From CAXBNB01 sp049115735 (GTDB lineage Bacteria > Bacteroidota > Bacteroidia > Cytophagales > Cyclobacteriaceae): 64,000 nt of DNA. Each line of letters opens with the position of its first letter. The stretch's first letter is position 1. The stretch lies in contig JAGDZP010000012.1 of the NCBI GenBank assembly GCA_049115735.1, forward strand, positions 372,001-436,000, given 5' to 3'. Shown piece by piece: positions 26,877 through 34,667 of the stretch. A program made the translations under genes and the position numbers. The notes beneath the pieces are model-generated. The model made no database searches and was not told where the DNA came from. It worked only from the letters and a program-made list of their open reading frames with translations.

Positions 26877-28295
26877 ATGCAGAAGAGAGCTAAAATAATA
26901 GCCACGGTAGGACCTGCCAGTAATACAAAGGACAAGCTAAAGGAGTTGATAGAGGCGGGTGCCGATGTTTTCAGGCTTAATTTTTCGCACGGAACACACG
27001 ACGACCACCAAAAGGTGATCAACTTAATAAATGAAATAAATGATGAGGAGGGAACTAATGTCTGCATGTTGCAGGATTTGCAAGGTCCTAAAATCAGAAT
27101 TGGTCAGGTAGAGAATGATGGAGTTGAAATTCGCCCTGGAGAAGAACTCGTAATTACTAATGAAGACCTGCTCGGAAACAGTAAAAGAGTAAGTACTACC
27201 TATAAGTCTTTGCCTACAGATGTAAAACCGGGTGATGTTATCTTAATTGACGATGGTAAGATACAGGTGAGGGTATTGGATGCTATCGGATCGGATGTAA
27301 TTACCGAGGTAGTGTATGGTGGTATTTTGAAATCAAGAAAAGGAATTAACCTACCCGATACCGCTATTTCTGCGCCATCACTTACTGAAAAGGACAGAAA
27401 AGATCTTGAATTTGGATTGAAAAACGATCTCGAATGGGTAGCCCTGTCGTTTGTGCGAAATGCAAAGGATATTATTGAGTTAAGAGAAATTATCAAAGCG
27501 CATAAAAGGGATACTAGAATTGTGGCGAAAATTGAGAAGCCTGAGGCGCTCTTAGAGATTGATGAAATTATAGAAGCAACGGATGCTATTATGGTGGCCA
27601 GGGGAGACCTGGGAGTAGAGATCGTTATGGAGGACGTACCTATGGTGCAGAAGAGAATTACCAATAAGTGTAGCAAGCTTGGTAAGCCGGTTATCATTGC
27701 AACGCAGATGTTGGAGAGTATGATCGACAATCCTCGCCCAACACGTGCGGAGATCAATGATGTAGCCAATTCCATTCTGGATGGAGCGGATACTGTGATG
27801 CTGTCTGCTGAGTCCGCAGCAGGTAAATTTCCTGTGGAATCTGTGAATTGTATGGCCAATACAATAAAGTCGGTGGAAGAAAGTGCCAGTGTTATTTTTA
27901 ATAAGTATTGGGATGTGCATGATAAGAAAACTATGATCAATGACAAGTTGGTAAATTCAGCCTGCCGATTGTCTGATGCTGTTCAAGCCAAGGTGATCGT
28001 CGGTATGACCAAAACGGGATCTACCGGACTTAGCCTGGCAAAGATCAGACCCGAAGCACCAATTGTCCTTATTACCAGTGAAAGGAGAATTCTTAAGACA
28101 ATGAATCTCGTTTGGGGTGTGAGGGGATATCACTATGATAAAATGAATTCTATCGATGAAACATTCAAGGATGTGTCTGAAATTTTGAAAAAAGAAGGAT
28201 TGCTTGAAAAGGGAGATGTATATATTGGTACTGCTGCCATGCCATTGCACTGGACAGGAAGAACTAATATGATGAAGTTGAATGTGGTGGATTAA
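26877..28295 (+). CDS. pyk: Pyruvate kinase
   Basis: 472 residues, normal for a bacterial enzyme. It converts PEP and ADP to pyruvate and ATP in glycolysis. Visible blocks: KIIATVGPASNTKDKLKELIEAGADVFRLNFSHGTHDDH (N-terminal barrel, substrate Arg and Asn-Ser-His), LQDLQGPKIRIG, RKGINLPDTAISAPSLTEKDRKDLEF, IVAKIEKPEAL with the catalytic Lys, MVARGDLGVEI, and VIIATQMLESMI with PTRAEINDVANSILDGADTVMLSAESAAGKFPVE. The C-terminal allosteric domain follows. It is 12 bp after the IPExxxVDY gene. Confidence 0.98.
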   Translation: MQKRAKIIATVGPASNTKDKLKELIEAGADVFRLNFSHGTHDDHQKVINLINEINDEEGTNVCMLQDLQGPKIRIGQVENDGVEIRPGEELVITNEDLLGNSKRVSTTYKSLPTDVKPGDVILIDDGKIQVRVLDAIGSDVITEVVYGGILKSRKGINLPDTAISAPSLTEKDRKDLEFGLKNDLEWVALSFVRNAKDIIELREIIKAHKRDTRIVAKIEKPEALLEIDEIIEATDAIMVARGDLGVEIVMEDVPMVQKRITNKCSKLGKPVIIATQMLESMIDNPRPTRAEINDVANSILDGADTVMLSAESAAGKFPVESVNCMANTIKSVEESASVIFNKYWDVHDKKTMINDKLVNSACRLSDAVQAKVIVGMTKTGSTGLSLAKIRPEAPIVLITSERRILKTMNLVWGVRGYHYDKMNSIDETFKDVSEILKKEGLLEKGDVYIGTAAMPLHWTGRTNMMKLNVVD

Positions 28296-28332
28296 TATTA
28301 TCTTAACCTGAGGTTTAGCAAAATAGAAAGCT

Positions 28333-30165
28333 TTGAAAAGGTACTTACTGTTTTTTGTGGTTTTTTTAGGGATGACAGCCACCAGTCAATTGGTGTTAGC
28401 CCAGCAGGAACAGCAGGTATTTTTAAATGGCAAGCAGTCTTACAATGAAGGGAAATACTCCTTCGCTATGGAGTCCTTCAAGCAGTTGGCAGACCCCAAT
28501 GCGACGCACGCTTTTAAAGAGTACGCTTCATTTTATTTCGCATTGTCAGCCTATAAAAATGGTGACATTGGGCTGGCCAGATCAATGTGGTTGCAAATTG
28601 AATCCAAATATCCTCGCTGGAATCAAATGGATGAGGTATACCATTGGTTGGCTGAAGCCTATTCTGTGGAGGGTGATCTGAAGAAGAGCATTGCCTATGG
28701 TAGAAAAATTAAAGGCAAAACTTCTGATGGCGTAGTAAATCATCACCTGGCTTCCTCAAGCGATTATGAGCTGTTGCGATCCATTTATGAAGACTACCCC
28801 GAAGATAAAGTAGTAGCCAGCGCCCTGGCCGGACTTATTTCCCGCCAGACAATGAGCAACAGGGATTTTAAATTGATTCAGAAGCTTATCCAGGACTTTG
28901 GTTTCAGTCGCGAGTCTTTTGGCCTACCCAATGTTGGTAAGAGCATTTTGAAGGAGACTTACAATGTAGCCGTCCTTTTGCCATTTATGTTTGATGGTCT
29001 GGAGAATACTTCCAAAGTTGAGCGCAACAATTTTGTAATGGATATCTATCGAGGAATATTGCAGGCAGCACTTGAACTGAATAGTAAGAAGAAGGTAATC
29101 GAGATATTTCCTTACGATACCAGACGCTCCAAGGCAGCCACCAAAGAGCTACTTTTAAAAGAAGAAATGAAAGACATGGATTTAGTGATAGGGCCATTGT
29201 ATCCCGATCCAAGCAGGTTGACGTCTGAATTTTGTTTTAAGAACAAGATCAATATGATCAATCCGGTTTCTTCTAATAGTGCAGTGATTGATAACAATCC
29301 ATTTTCCTTCCTTATAAAACCAACCCACGAACTGCAATCATTGAAGGCAGCAGAACTCGCTGTTGATAGCCTTAGTGTAAGGACTAAGAATGCTTATGTC
29401 TTTTATAATAGTAATGAGAAGGACTCAATTATGGCCAGGTTATATACTGACAAAATCGCCAAGGATACTTTCGATATTGCGTACAATGTGAAGATTGATG
29501 ACGAGAAGCTTCAAAAAGCATATCAGGTGCTGACCGAGACTTATGAGTGGATGCTTACCGAGGAGGAGGCCGATAGTATTGGTAATATTCCCGGCAGGAT
29601 CATCAAGGAAGGTAAGTTGAAAATGGAAGAAGAGGATGAAGAGGATAGTGTCTATTTGTATGAGGAGCGTTTTGTGATCGAATGGGACAGCATTGGACAC
29701 ATCTATCTAGCGTCATCTGAGCCGCTACATGCGTCTATGTTTATCAGTGCGGTAGAAACCCGTGGGGACAAAATTCCTATTATTGGCAGATACGATTGGC
29801 TGAATTACGATATGTTGAATGTAGATCAACTGGAGCGTATTGGTGTATATTTCATAAGCCCTGACTATGTAGATCGCACGAGTGATACCTTCCGATTTTT
29901 TAGGTCAAATTACCATAAAGCCCACAAGAAAGAACCTTCATTGAATGCAATGCTGGGTTATGAGCTGATGATGTACACCGGCAGTATGATGAAGGAGTAT
30001 GGTCATTATTTTCAAAATGGATCGATCCAGGAGGGCTTTTCAAAAGGTAAAGTATTTCACGGTTTCAATTATAATTTTTCAAACAGCAATCAAGTCGTCC
30101 CAATCATAAGGTTTAAGGATTCCGGATTTGAGCTTGTTAACTATCAATATGATTCAAAGGAATAA
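28333..30165 (+). CDS. Exported periplasmic-binding-fold protein with N-terminal TPR region (LpoA-like architecture)
   Basis: 610 residues, starting at TTG 28333, the only start that gives the signal peptide (MKRYLLFFVVFLGMTATSQLVLAQ). Residues ~27-200 are TPR-like (YNEGKYSFAMESFKQL, LARSMWLQIESKYPRWNQMDEVYHWLAEAYSVEGD). From ~210 a type I periplasmic-binding fold begins: YNVAVLLPFMFDG, DLVIGPLYPDPSRLTSEFCFKNKINMINPVSSNSAV, FYNSNEKDS, IPIIGRYDWLN. TPR plus this fold is the plan of LpoA, an activator of peptidoglycan synthases, but ligand binding for transport is the alternative. No ABC transporter lies nearby. The end overlaps hemL by 17 nt. Confidence 0.75.
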   Translation: MKRYLLFFVVFLGMTATSQLVLAQQEQQVFLNGKQSYNEGKYSFAMESFKQLADPNATHAFKEYASFYFALSAYKNGDIGLARSMWLQIESKYPRWNQMDEVYHWLAEAYSVEGDLKKSIAYGRKIKGKTSDGVVNHHLASSSDYELLRSIYEDYPEDKVVASALAGLISRQTMSNRDFKLIQKLIQDFGFSRESFGLPNVGKSILKETYNVAVLLPFMFDGLENTSKVERNNFVMDIYRGILQAALELNSKKKVIEIFPYDTRRSKAATKELLLKEEMKDMDLVIGPLYPDPSRLTSEFCFKNKINMINPVSSNSAVIDNNPFSFLIKPTHELQSLKAAELAVDSLSVRTKNAYVFYNSNEKDSIMARLYTDKIAKDTFDIAYNVKIDDEKLQKAYQVLTETYEWMLTEEEADSIGNIPGRIIKEGKLKMEEEDEEDSVYLYEERFVIEWDSIGHIYLASSEPLHASMFISAVETRGDKIPIIGRYDWLNYDMLNVDQLERIGVYFISPDYVDRTSDTFRFFRSNYHKAHKKEPSLNAMLGYELMMYTGSMMKEYGHYFQNGSIQEGFSKGKVFHGFNYNFSNSNQVVPIIRFKDSGFELVNYQYDSKE

Positions 30166-31444
30166 AAGCGCCGCACTTTTCGATAAGGCAAAAAACTTCA
30201 TACCCGGTGGGGTAAACTCTCCGGTTCGAGCATTCAAAGCTGTGGGTGGTGACCCATTATTTATAAAATCAGCCAAGGGAGCGTATATGTATGATGCGGA
30301 CGATAATCAATTTATCGATCTCATCAATTCCTGGGGCCCGATGATTTTGGGACATGCCAATCAAGCCATAGAAGAGGCGGTTGCCAAAGCAATTAAGAAT
30401 TCATTGTCTTTTGGCGCTCCAGGTGCTGCAGAAGTAGAAATAGCGGAGCTGATTTGTGAGATGGTACCTTCGGTAGAGAAGGTAAGGATGGTAAACTCTG
30501 GTACAGAGGCCACCATGTCGGCTATCCGGTTGGCAAGGGGCTACAATGGCAAACAGAAGATCATAAAGTTCGAAGGTTGTTACCATGGTCATGGCGACTC
30601 TTTTTTGATAGCCGCAGGCAGTGGAGCCGCTACAATGGGTGTTCCAGATAGCCCGGGAGTGACAGAAGGCACAGCCAAAGACACACTTACTGCTAGATAC
30701 AATGACCTGGCACACGTAGAGCAGTTGCTTTCAGAAAATGAAAATGAGGTTGCAGCGCTAATCTTAGAGCCGATAGCTGGAAACATGGGTTGTGTGTTAC
30801 CTGCTGATGGCTTCTTACAAGGTCTACGCGATTTGTGTGATAAACATGAAGTGGTCTTGATCTTCGACGAGGTAATGACCGGATTCAGAGTAGCCAAAGG
30901 CGGAGCTCAGGAAGTTTTCGGAGTTACTCCGGATATTACTACGCTAGGAAAGATAATAGGAGGAGGGATGCCTGTAGGTGCTTATGGTGGTATGAAGGAA
31001 ATCATGAATTGTGTGGCGCCTCAAGGACCGGTATACCAAGCTGGAACTTTGAGTGGAAACCCAGTGGCCATGGCTGCAGGATTGACTATGCTGCATCACT
31101 TGAATGATAACCCGTCAGTCTATGACCAACTGGATGAAACAACTACAGCGGTTGTCAGTGGTATTCAAAACAACCTCTCCATACTTGGTTTGGATTATAC
31201 CATCAATCAGATAGGCTCAATGTTTAGTCTCTTCTTCACTAGCAATCAGGTGACAGATTTTGATTCGGCAAAAACCTCAGACCTTCAGAAGTTCTCTTCC
31301 TATTTTGCCAAAATGTTGGAGCAGGGTGTTTACCTAGCCCCATCTCAATATGAGTCTTTGTTTATTTCTACCGCTATCGGTCAAAAAGAAATTGACCAGA
31401 TTGTGGAGGCAAATAAGGAAGCATTGGCGGCTATAAAGGGTTGA
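30149..31444 (+). CDS. hemL: Glutamate-1-semialdehyde 2,1-aminomutase
   Basis: 431 residues from ATG 30149, inside the end of the preceding gene (17-nt overlap). It converts glutamate-1-semialdehyde to 5-aminolevulinate, the C5 route to haem and cobalamin. Seen: FIPGGVNSPVRAFKAVGGDPLFI, DLINSWGPMILGHANQ, MVNSGTEATMSAIRLARGYNGKQKIIKFEGCYHGHGDSFL, LIFDEVMTGFRVAKGGAQ, and TTLGKIIGGGMPVGAYGG with the PLP lysine K268. Full length and typical. The frame extends upstream to 30128 but that TTG has no support. Confidence 0.98.
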   Translation: MIQRNKSAALFDKAKNFIPGGVNSPVRAFKAVGGDPLFIKSAKGAYMYDADDNQFIDLINSWGPMILGHANQAIEEAVAKAIKNSLSFGAPGAAEVEIAELICEMVPSVEKVRMVNSGTEATMSAIRLARGYNGKQKIIKFEGCYHGHGDSFLIAAGSGAATMGVPDSPGVTEGTAKDTLTARYNDLAHVEQLLSENENEVAALILEPIAGNMGCVLPADGFLQGLRDLCDKHEVVLIFDEVMTGFRVAKGGAQEVFGVTPDITTLGKIIGGGMPVGAYGGMKEIMNCVAPQGPVYQAGTLSGNPVAMAAGLTMLHHLNDNPSVYDQLDETTTAVVSGIQNNLSILGLDYTINQIGSMFSLFFTSNQVTDFDSAKTSDLQKFSSYFAKMLEQGVYLAPSQYESLFISTAIGQKEIDQIVEANKEALAAIKG

Positions 31445-31482
31445 ACTTACAATTAGCCGGACATCTCAATCACGATAAATGG

Positions 31483-31618
31483 TCATCCTGAACTTGTTTC
31501 AGGATCTATTAAGGAAGCAAGCACAATAGAAGTGAAGTGTGCAATGGGACTCCTGCTTTCGCAGGAGCGATGACCACCAGCCGAAACCGTCATGCCCACG
31601 AAGGTAGGCATCTCATAG
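31483..31618. repeat. Cluster of three REP-like hairpin elements
   Basis: Three unlike hairpins follow each other after hemL. (1) ATCCTGAA (31485-31492) with TTCAGGAT (31498-31505). (2) CTCCTGC (31550-31556) with GCAGGAG (31561-31567). (3) ATGCC (31592-31596) with GGCAT (31607-31611), each next to a GTCAT or ATGAC tag. Elements of the type GTCATCCTGAACTTGTTTCAGGATC are known dispersed intergenic repeats in bacterial genomes. None carries a T-tract, so they are not simple terminators. The whole stretch is non-coding. Confidence 0.6.
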
Positions 31619-31687
31619 TTTACCTTTTCTATATGAATTTTCCTGTGTGGCTTGTGACTAATCGTGTAGAGGGTTGTTATTTCCTAC

Positions 31688-32011
31688 TTAATCAACAAAT
31701 GTCTCTTTTATCACTGCTTTGATTTTGATGATTTCTTTGGGAGTTAACTTGTCAAATGATTTGATTGCTCTTTGCTTATCGATTGTTCTAATTTGATCCA
31801 ATACAACCCATCCACTTTTATTGTTATGATGTACTTGTATTCTGGTGGGGTAGTGGTGTGACTTGGTAGTCATTGGTGCCACCGTAATCGTTCTAATATT
31901 TAGGTTGAGCTCGTCAGGTGAAATAATTACACAAGGTCTGGTCTTTTTAATTTCACTTCCAACTGTAGGATCAAGGTTCACCAAAATGATACGATATTGA
32001 TCTAATTCCAT
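31688..32011 (-). CDS. MazF/PemK-family toxin endoribonuclease
   Basis: 107 residues, the usual size. IILVNLDPTVGSEIKKTRPCVIISPDELN is the family signature, with R and the PCVII strand; VAPMTTKSHHYPTRIQV and GWVVLDQIRTIDKQRAIKSFDKLT follow, the latter with the conserved D-Q-I-R-T-I-D. Such toxins cut mRNA at short motifs and are neutralised by the antitoxin encoded just upstream, with which it overlaps by 10 nt. Confidence 0.95.
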   Translation of the reverse strand: MELDQYRIILVNLDPTVGSEIKKTRPCVIISPDELNLNIRTITVAPMTTKSHHYPTRIQVHHNNKSGWVVLDQIRTIDKQRAIKSFDKLTPKEIIKIKAVIKETFVD

Positions 32012-32247
32012 TCGTCAAATTCTTCATCGTTAAAAACATCATCGATTAGAATGTTGTCATCTCCGTTTTTAGACATGTTCTGGAAAGCTTCGTTCCAACC
32101 ATTTCTGGGCTTTTCAATAGGCTTGAGAATTATTTGGTCTTCTTCAAGAATGAGTTTGACTTTGTCGGTAATATGATACTGCTCAAGAATCTGTTTATTC
32201 AATCTCAGTCCTTTGGAGTTCCCTATTTTTATGATTGATGCTTCCAT
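32002..32247 (-). CDS. MazE/AbrB-type antitoxin
   Basis: 81 residues. The N-terminus ASIIKIGNSKGLRLNKQILEQYHITDKVKLILEEDQIILKPIE is the swapped-hairpin AbrB fold that binds DNA; the acidic C-terminal tail (NILIDDVFNDEEFDEWN) should occupy the toxin's active site. It overlaps the toxin start by 10 nt. MazE-type proteins normally repress their own operon with the toxin as co-repressor, so the palindromes upstream are possible targets. Confidence 0.95.
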   Translation of the reverse strand: MEASIIKIGNSKGLRLNKQILEQYHITDKVKLILEEDQIILKPIEKPRNGWNEAFQNMSKNGDDNILIDDVFNDEEFDEWN

Positions 32248-32267
32248 ATTGTCTATTTATGTAATTA

Positions 32268-32299
32268 CAAAGTTATTACGTTTTACGAAGCTATCCAAA
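32268..32299 (-). promoter_or_regulatory. Promoter of the toxin-antitoxin operon
   Basis: On the reverse strand a -33 box TTTG (32299-32296), a 20-bp spacer and a -7 box TAACTTTG (32275-32268) match the Bacteroidota sigma-A consensus TTTG-N19/21-TAnnTTTG. Transcription would begin near 32262, about 15 nt before the antitoxin ATG. Confidence 0.75.
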
Positions 32300-32327
32300 G
32301 AATGTTTGTAGTGGATAATTCCCAGAT

Positions 32328-32346
32328 TTATTCCTTGAAGGAATAA
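32328..32346. repeat. Perfect 19-bp palindrome upstream of the antitoxin gene
   Basis: TTATTCCTT-G-AAGGAATAA, 9-bp arms around one base. It lies about 29 bp upstream of the -33 box of the toxin-antitoxin promoter and 81 bp from the ATG. No T-tract follows, so an operator is more likely than a terminator. Confidence 0.6.
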
Positions 32347-32406
32347 TGTCATCAAGCCGGTTTTGTGACCAACCGGGTAGTTTGCACCTGATAAACCCCT
32401 CACTAG

Positions 32407-32425
32407 GTGTAGTTTGTAACTACAC
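32407..32425. repeat. 19-bp inverted repeat GTGTAG-N7-CTACAC, copy 1
   Basis: GTGTAG-TTTGTAA-CTACAC; arms extend to 8 bp (GTGTAGTT/AACTACAC) with a 3-nt centre. The same arms and the same 7-nt spacer length recur at 32460-32478. The spacers differ, so the arms are what is conserved. Confidence 0.6.
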
Positions 32426-32459
32426 AAAAATATTAACGTTAATCGTATTCAATATCCAA

Positions 32460-32478
32460 GTGTAGATGCAATCTACAC
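32460..32478. repeat. 19-bp inverted repeat GTGTAG-N7-CTACAC, copy 2
   Basis: GTGTAG-ATGCAAT-CTACAC; arms extend to 9 bp (AAGTGTAGA/TCTACACTT, 32458-32480). Its centre is 53 bp from that of copy 1, close to five helical turns. It lies in the 304-bp gap (32248-32551) between the MORN-gene stop and the antitoxin start, which otherwise holds no gene. Confidence 0.6.
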
Positions 32479-32551
32479 TTAGTACCTACTTTTCATTCTA
32501 CGCCCAGAGGGGACAACTCTAACAAAGGCGGAAATATATAGATAGCATTTG

Positions 32552-33127
32552 CTAACGTGATGCTCTTATTGTATCTAGAGGTACGCTGTGTTTATAGATA
32601 ATTTGATGTGTTAGTACTCCCGCTACGTCATAAAATGACGCTATTCCTTCAAGTTTGCCATTAACTATCATACACTCTGTTTCCTTATTGCCGTTAGGAT
32701 GAAATGAGTTCAGAGCTCCTTCCTGCTTCCCATTTTTCCAATTTGATTCGAACCAGAATTCACCAGTTTCATGATAGTGCTTCCAAATTCCTTCTTGCTT
32801 TCCGTTTTCATAAATACCAACACTAGAAAGTTGTCCGTTGGAATGAAAGCTGGAATCTGTCCCATGCCTTATGCCATCCACAACGTAGTAAATAGAAGTA
32901 GTTCCATCTGTAGTGAAAATTTTTTGAGCGCCGTGTTGCTTGCCATTTTTATATTGATGCACAGCTGCCGTGTCAGCATTCTGGTCAAAGTATATTGCTT
33001 GGCCATGCTTTACACCGTCCTTATATTCCTCAGAATACATTAATTGACCATTAGGGTGCTTTTCAATTCGAACCTCCGTGTTTGTACATGCAAGAAAAAT
33101 AATGAGAAAAAAATAGAAGTATTTCAT
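32552..33127 (-). CDS. MORN-repeat (YwqK-like) lipoprotein
   Basis: 191 residues; short lipoprotein signal MKYFYFFLIIFLACTN (Cys14). About seven MORN-type units follow, such as HPNGQLMYSEEYKDGVKHGQAIYF, YENGKQEGIWKHYHETGEFWFESNWKNGKQEGALNSF and NGKLEGIASFYD, with the G-x-x-x-G-x-W/Y-x-x-Y pattern. It is similar to proteins annotated YwqK, sometimes called antitoxins without firm evidence. No partner toxin is seen next to it. Surface attachment is likely; the function is unknown. Confidence 0.85.
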   Translation of the reverse strand: MKYFYFFLIIFLACTNTEVRIEKHPNGQLMYSEEYKDGVKHGQAIYFDQNADTAAVHQYKNGKQHGAQKIFTTDGTTSIYYVVDGIRHGTDSSFHSNGQLSSVGIYENGKQEGIWKHYHETGEFWFESNWKNGKQEGALNSFHPNGNKETECMIVNGKLEGIASFYDVAGVLTHQIIYKHSVPLDTIRASR

Positions 33128-33254
33128 TGAACAAATAGTAGAGGTAATATTTCAACAAGTATAAAATGGTCACATTGAAGGAAGATGTGGAATGCAATGT
33201 CGACTGTTTTGCCGGTGAACAACATCAACAAAGCCGGAAGTGTTCGAACCTTCT

Positions 33255-34664
33255 TTACCTCCTAACCCTTTGAAACATCTCTACATAGTGTGGAGACTTC
33301 TTTAAGATGCCACCACTTTCAGTATAAAACTCTTTATTGGTAGGGTAGACGCCATCTACTGTTTTTGTCCAGCTGGCATCTTTGTCTGGGTGGTAGCTCA
33401 TCATGGTGTCCCAGTTTTTGTAAAATTGGTGACCATTTGTTTCCTGCAAGCCAATGTCCATTTCCGGGAATGGTTGCAATCTGGCAGCCACTGATTTGTT
33501 CCAGTCAACCAGGATTGGGTTCACTGTCAGGTCGGCACAGAAGCACGGCACATTCTTTTCATAAGCCAGCTGCACAATCTTTAGCGTCATACTTAGGGTT
33601 TTAGCAATGGCTTTTACAGCTATTGCACCATATCCTTGTTCTATACGTCTGGCGGCATCTTCCGCCGTGTGCGCACTTTCATCAGCAGCTACTCTTACGC
33701 CTACATCACCTACATAGGCTTCATTGAATTCATCGAATGGCTCTTCCAAAACGGCTATGCGCTCCAGCGCACCAATTTTATCCGCATGGTCTATAAATTT
33801 CATCAGTGTTTCTTTGGTTTCATACCTGCCGTTGGCGTCAAAATAGTAGGGAATTTTTCCGGTTTTTGTATGAGGTGTCTCGTAAGCACTGAGGGTATTG
33901 TGTACCTGCGTCAAGAATTCAATATCTTTTTCGATCATTTCCTTTTGGGTACCAGGCGCCCCCGTCTTCAGTTTCATAATGAAATAGCCCTGATCAGCCG
34001 CTTCTTTGATTTTCGAAACTGGAGTACCCACGCTGAAGGACGGAATACTGGCCACCTTGGTATGACGATGTGAAACCCCTTTTTGATATTTGGTGGGTAT
34101 CATCTCATCGAAGGTCTTAAACTGGTTCTGCTGGGCATACAATTGCCATATAGCATTGTCAAGGCAGACCATGGCATTCAATGCAAAAGTTTTTCTGAGA
34201 TCCGGATTTCTCGTAATTGTTTTAGCATACTCAAATACTTCAGGAAGCATTTCATCTAGTAGATCAATGGGGTCGGTGAATGACCTTCCTTTCATCATTT
34301 GAATGGCCCGCTCACTAACGGCATACATGAGGGCATTACCGCCATTTTCCGAATTGGCAAAAAACACTTTAGAATCAGACCACAACACACCCTGGGTTCC
34401 GATACCGATTCCTGAAAGTCCTGATGCAGTTTTAAGATGACTCACAGCTTGCCAAATCTCAGATACGCCGCTTCCTTTAAATCTATAAGGGTGAATAAGT
34501 GGCTCTCTTTCAAAATTAGAATCTACTGCATCAATGGTGATTTTAGCCGGTTTGGGGTCTGAGACTAGTGCGCTACAGGAAGAGGTGCTTATTGCAGAAA
34601 TGCCCAAAGCAGCAGTGGTGCTCTTTTTTACAAATTCTCGACGTGACAGTTTGTTAAGATCCAT
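33255..34664 (-). CDS. Tat-exported enolase-superfamily (mandelate racemase/dipeptide epimerase-like) enzyme
   Basis: 469 residues. SRREFVKKSTTAALGISA (7-24) is a Tat signal; STSSC (C30) could be a lipobox. The catalytic set of the muconate-lactonising/epimerase group is complete: K231-x-K233 (IMKLKTG), metal ligands D276 (YFDANG), E308 (LEEPF) and D328 (AADES), and the opposite base K351 (AVKAIAK). Two facing lysines indicate a 1,1-proton transfer (epimerase or racemase). Known relatives are cytoplasmic, so export is notable. It starts 3 bp after the cytochrome/propeller lipoprotein gene, in one operon. The substrate is unknown. Confidence 0.88.
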   Translation of the reverse strand: MDLNKLSRREFVKKSTTAALGISAISTSSCSALVSDPKPAKITIDAVDSNFEREPLIHPYRFKGSGVSEIWQAVSHLKTASGLSGIGIGTQGVLWSDSKVFFANSENGGNALMYAVSERAIQMMKGRSFTDPIDLLDEMLPEVFEYAKTITRNPDLRKTFALNAMVCLDNAIWQLYAQQNQFKTFDEMIPTKYQKGVSHRHTKVASIPSFSVGTPVSKIKEAADQGYFIMKLKTGAPGTQKEMIEKDIEFLTQVHNTLSAYETPHTKTGKIPYYFDANGRYETKETLMKFIDHADKIGALERIAVLEEPFDEFNEAYVGDVGVRVAADESAHTAEDAARRIEQGYGAIAVKAIAKTLSMTLKIVQLAYEKNVPCFCADLTVNPILVDWNKSVAARLQPFPEMDIGLQETNGHQFYKNWDTMMSYHPDKDASWTKTVDGVYPTNKEFYTESGGILKKSPHYVEMFQRVRR

Positions 34665-34667
34665 AGG

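Noticed and set aside
27200..27946. 248-codon open frame antisense to pyruvate kinase
   Set aside because: It lies wholly inside the conserved pyk gene, has Ser/Thr/Ile-rich composition typical of a reverse-strand shadow, and shows no domain or start signal.
31480..32480. CRISPR array or integron attC array
   Set aside because: The repeats are few, different from each other, not evenly spaced, and no cas or integrase gene is present.
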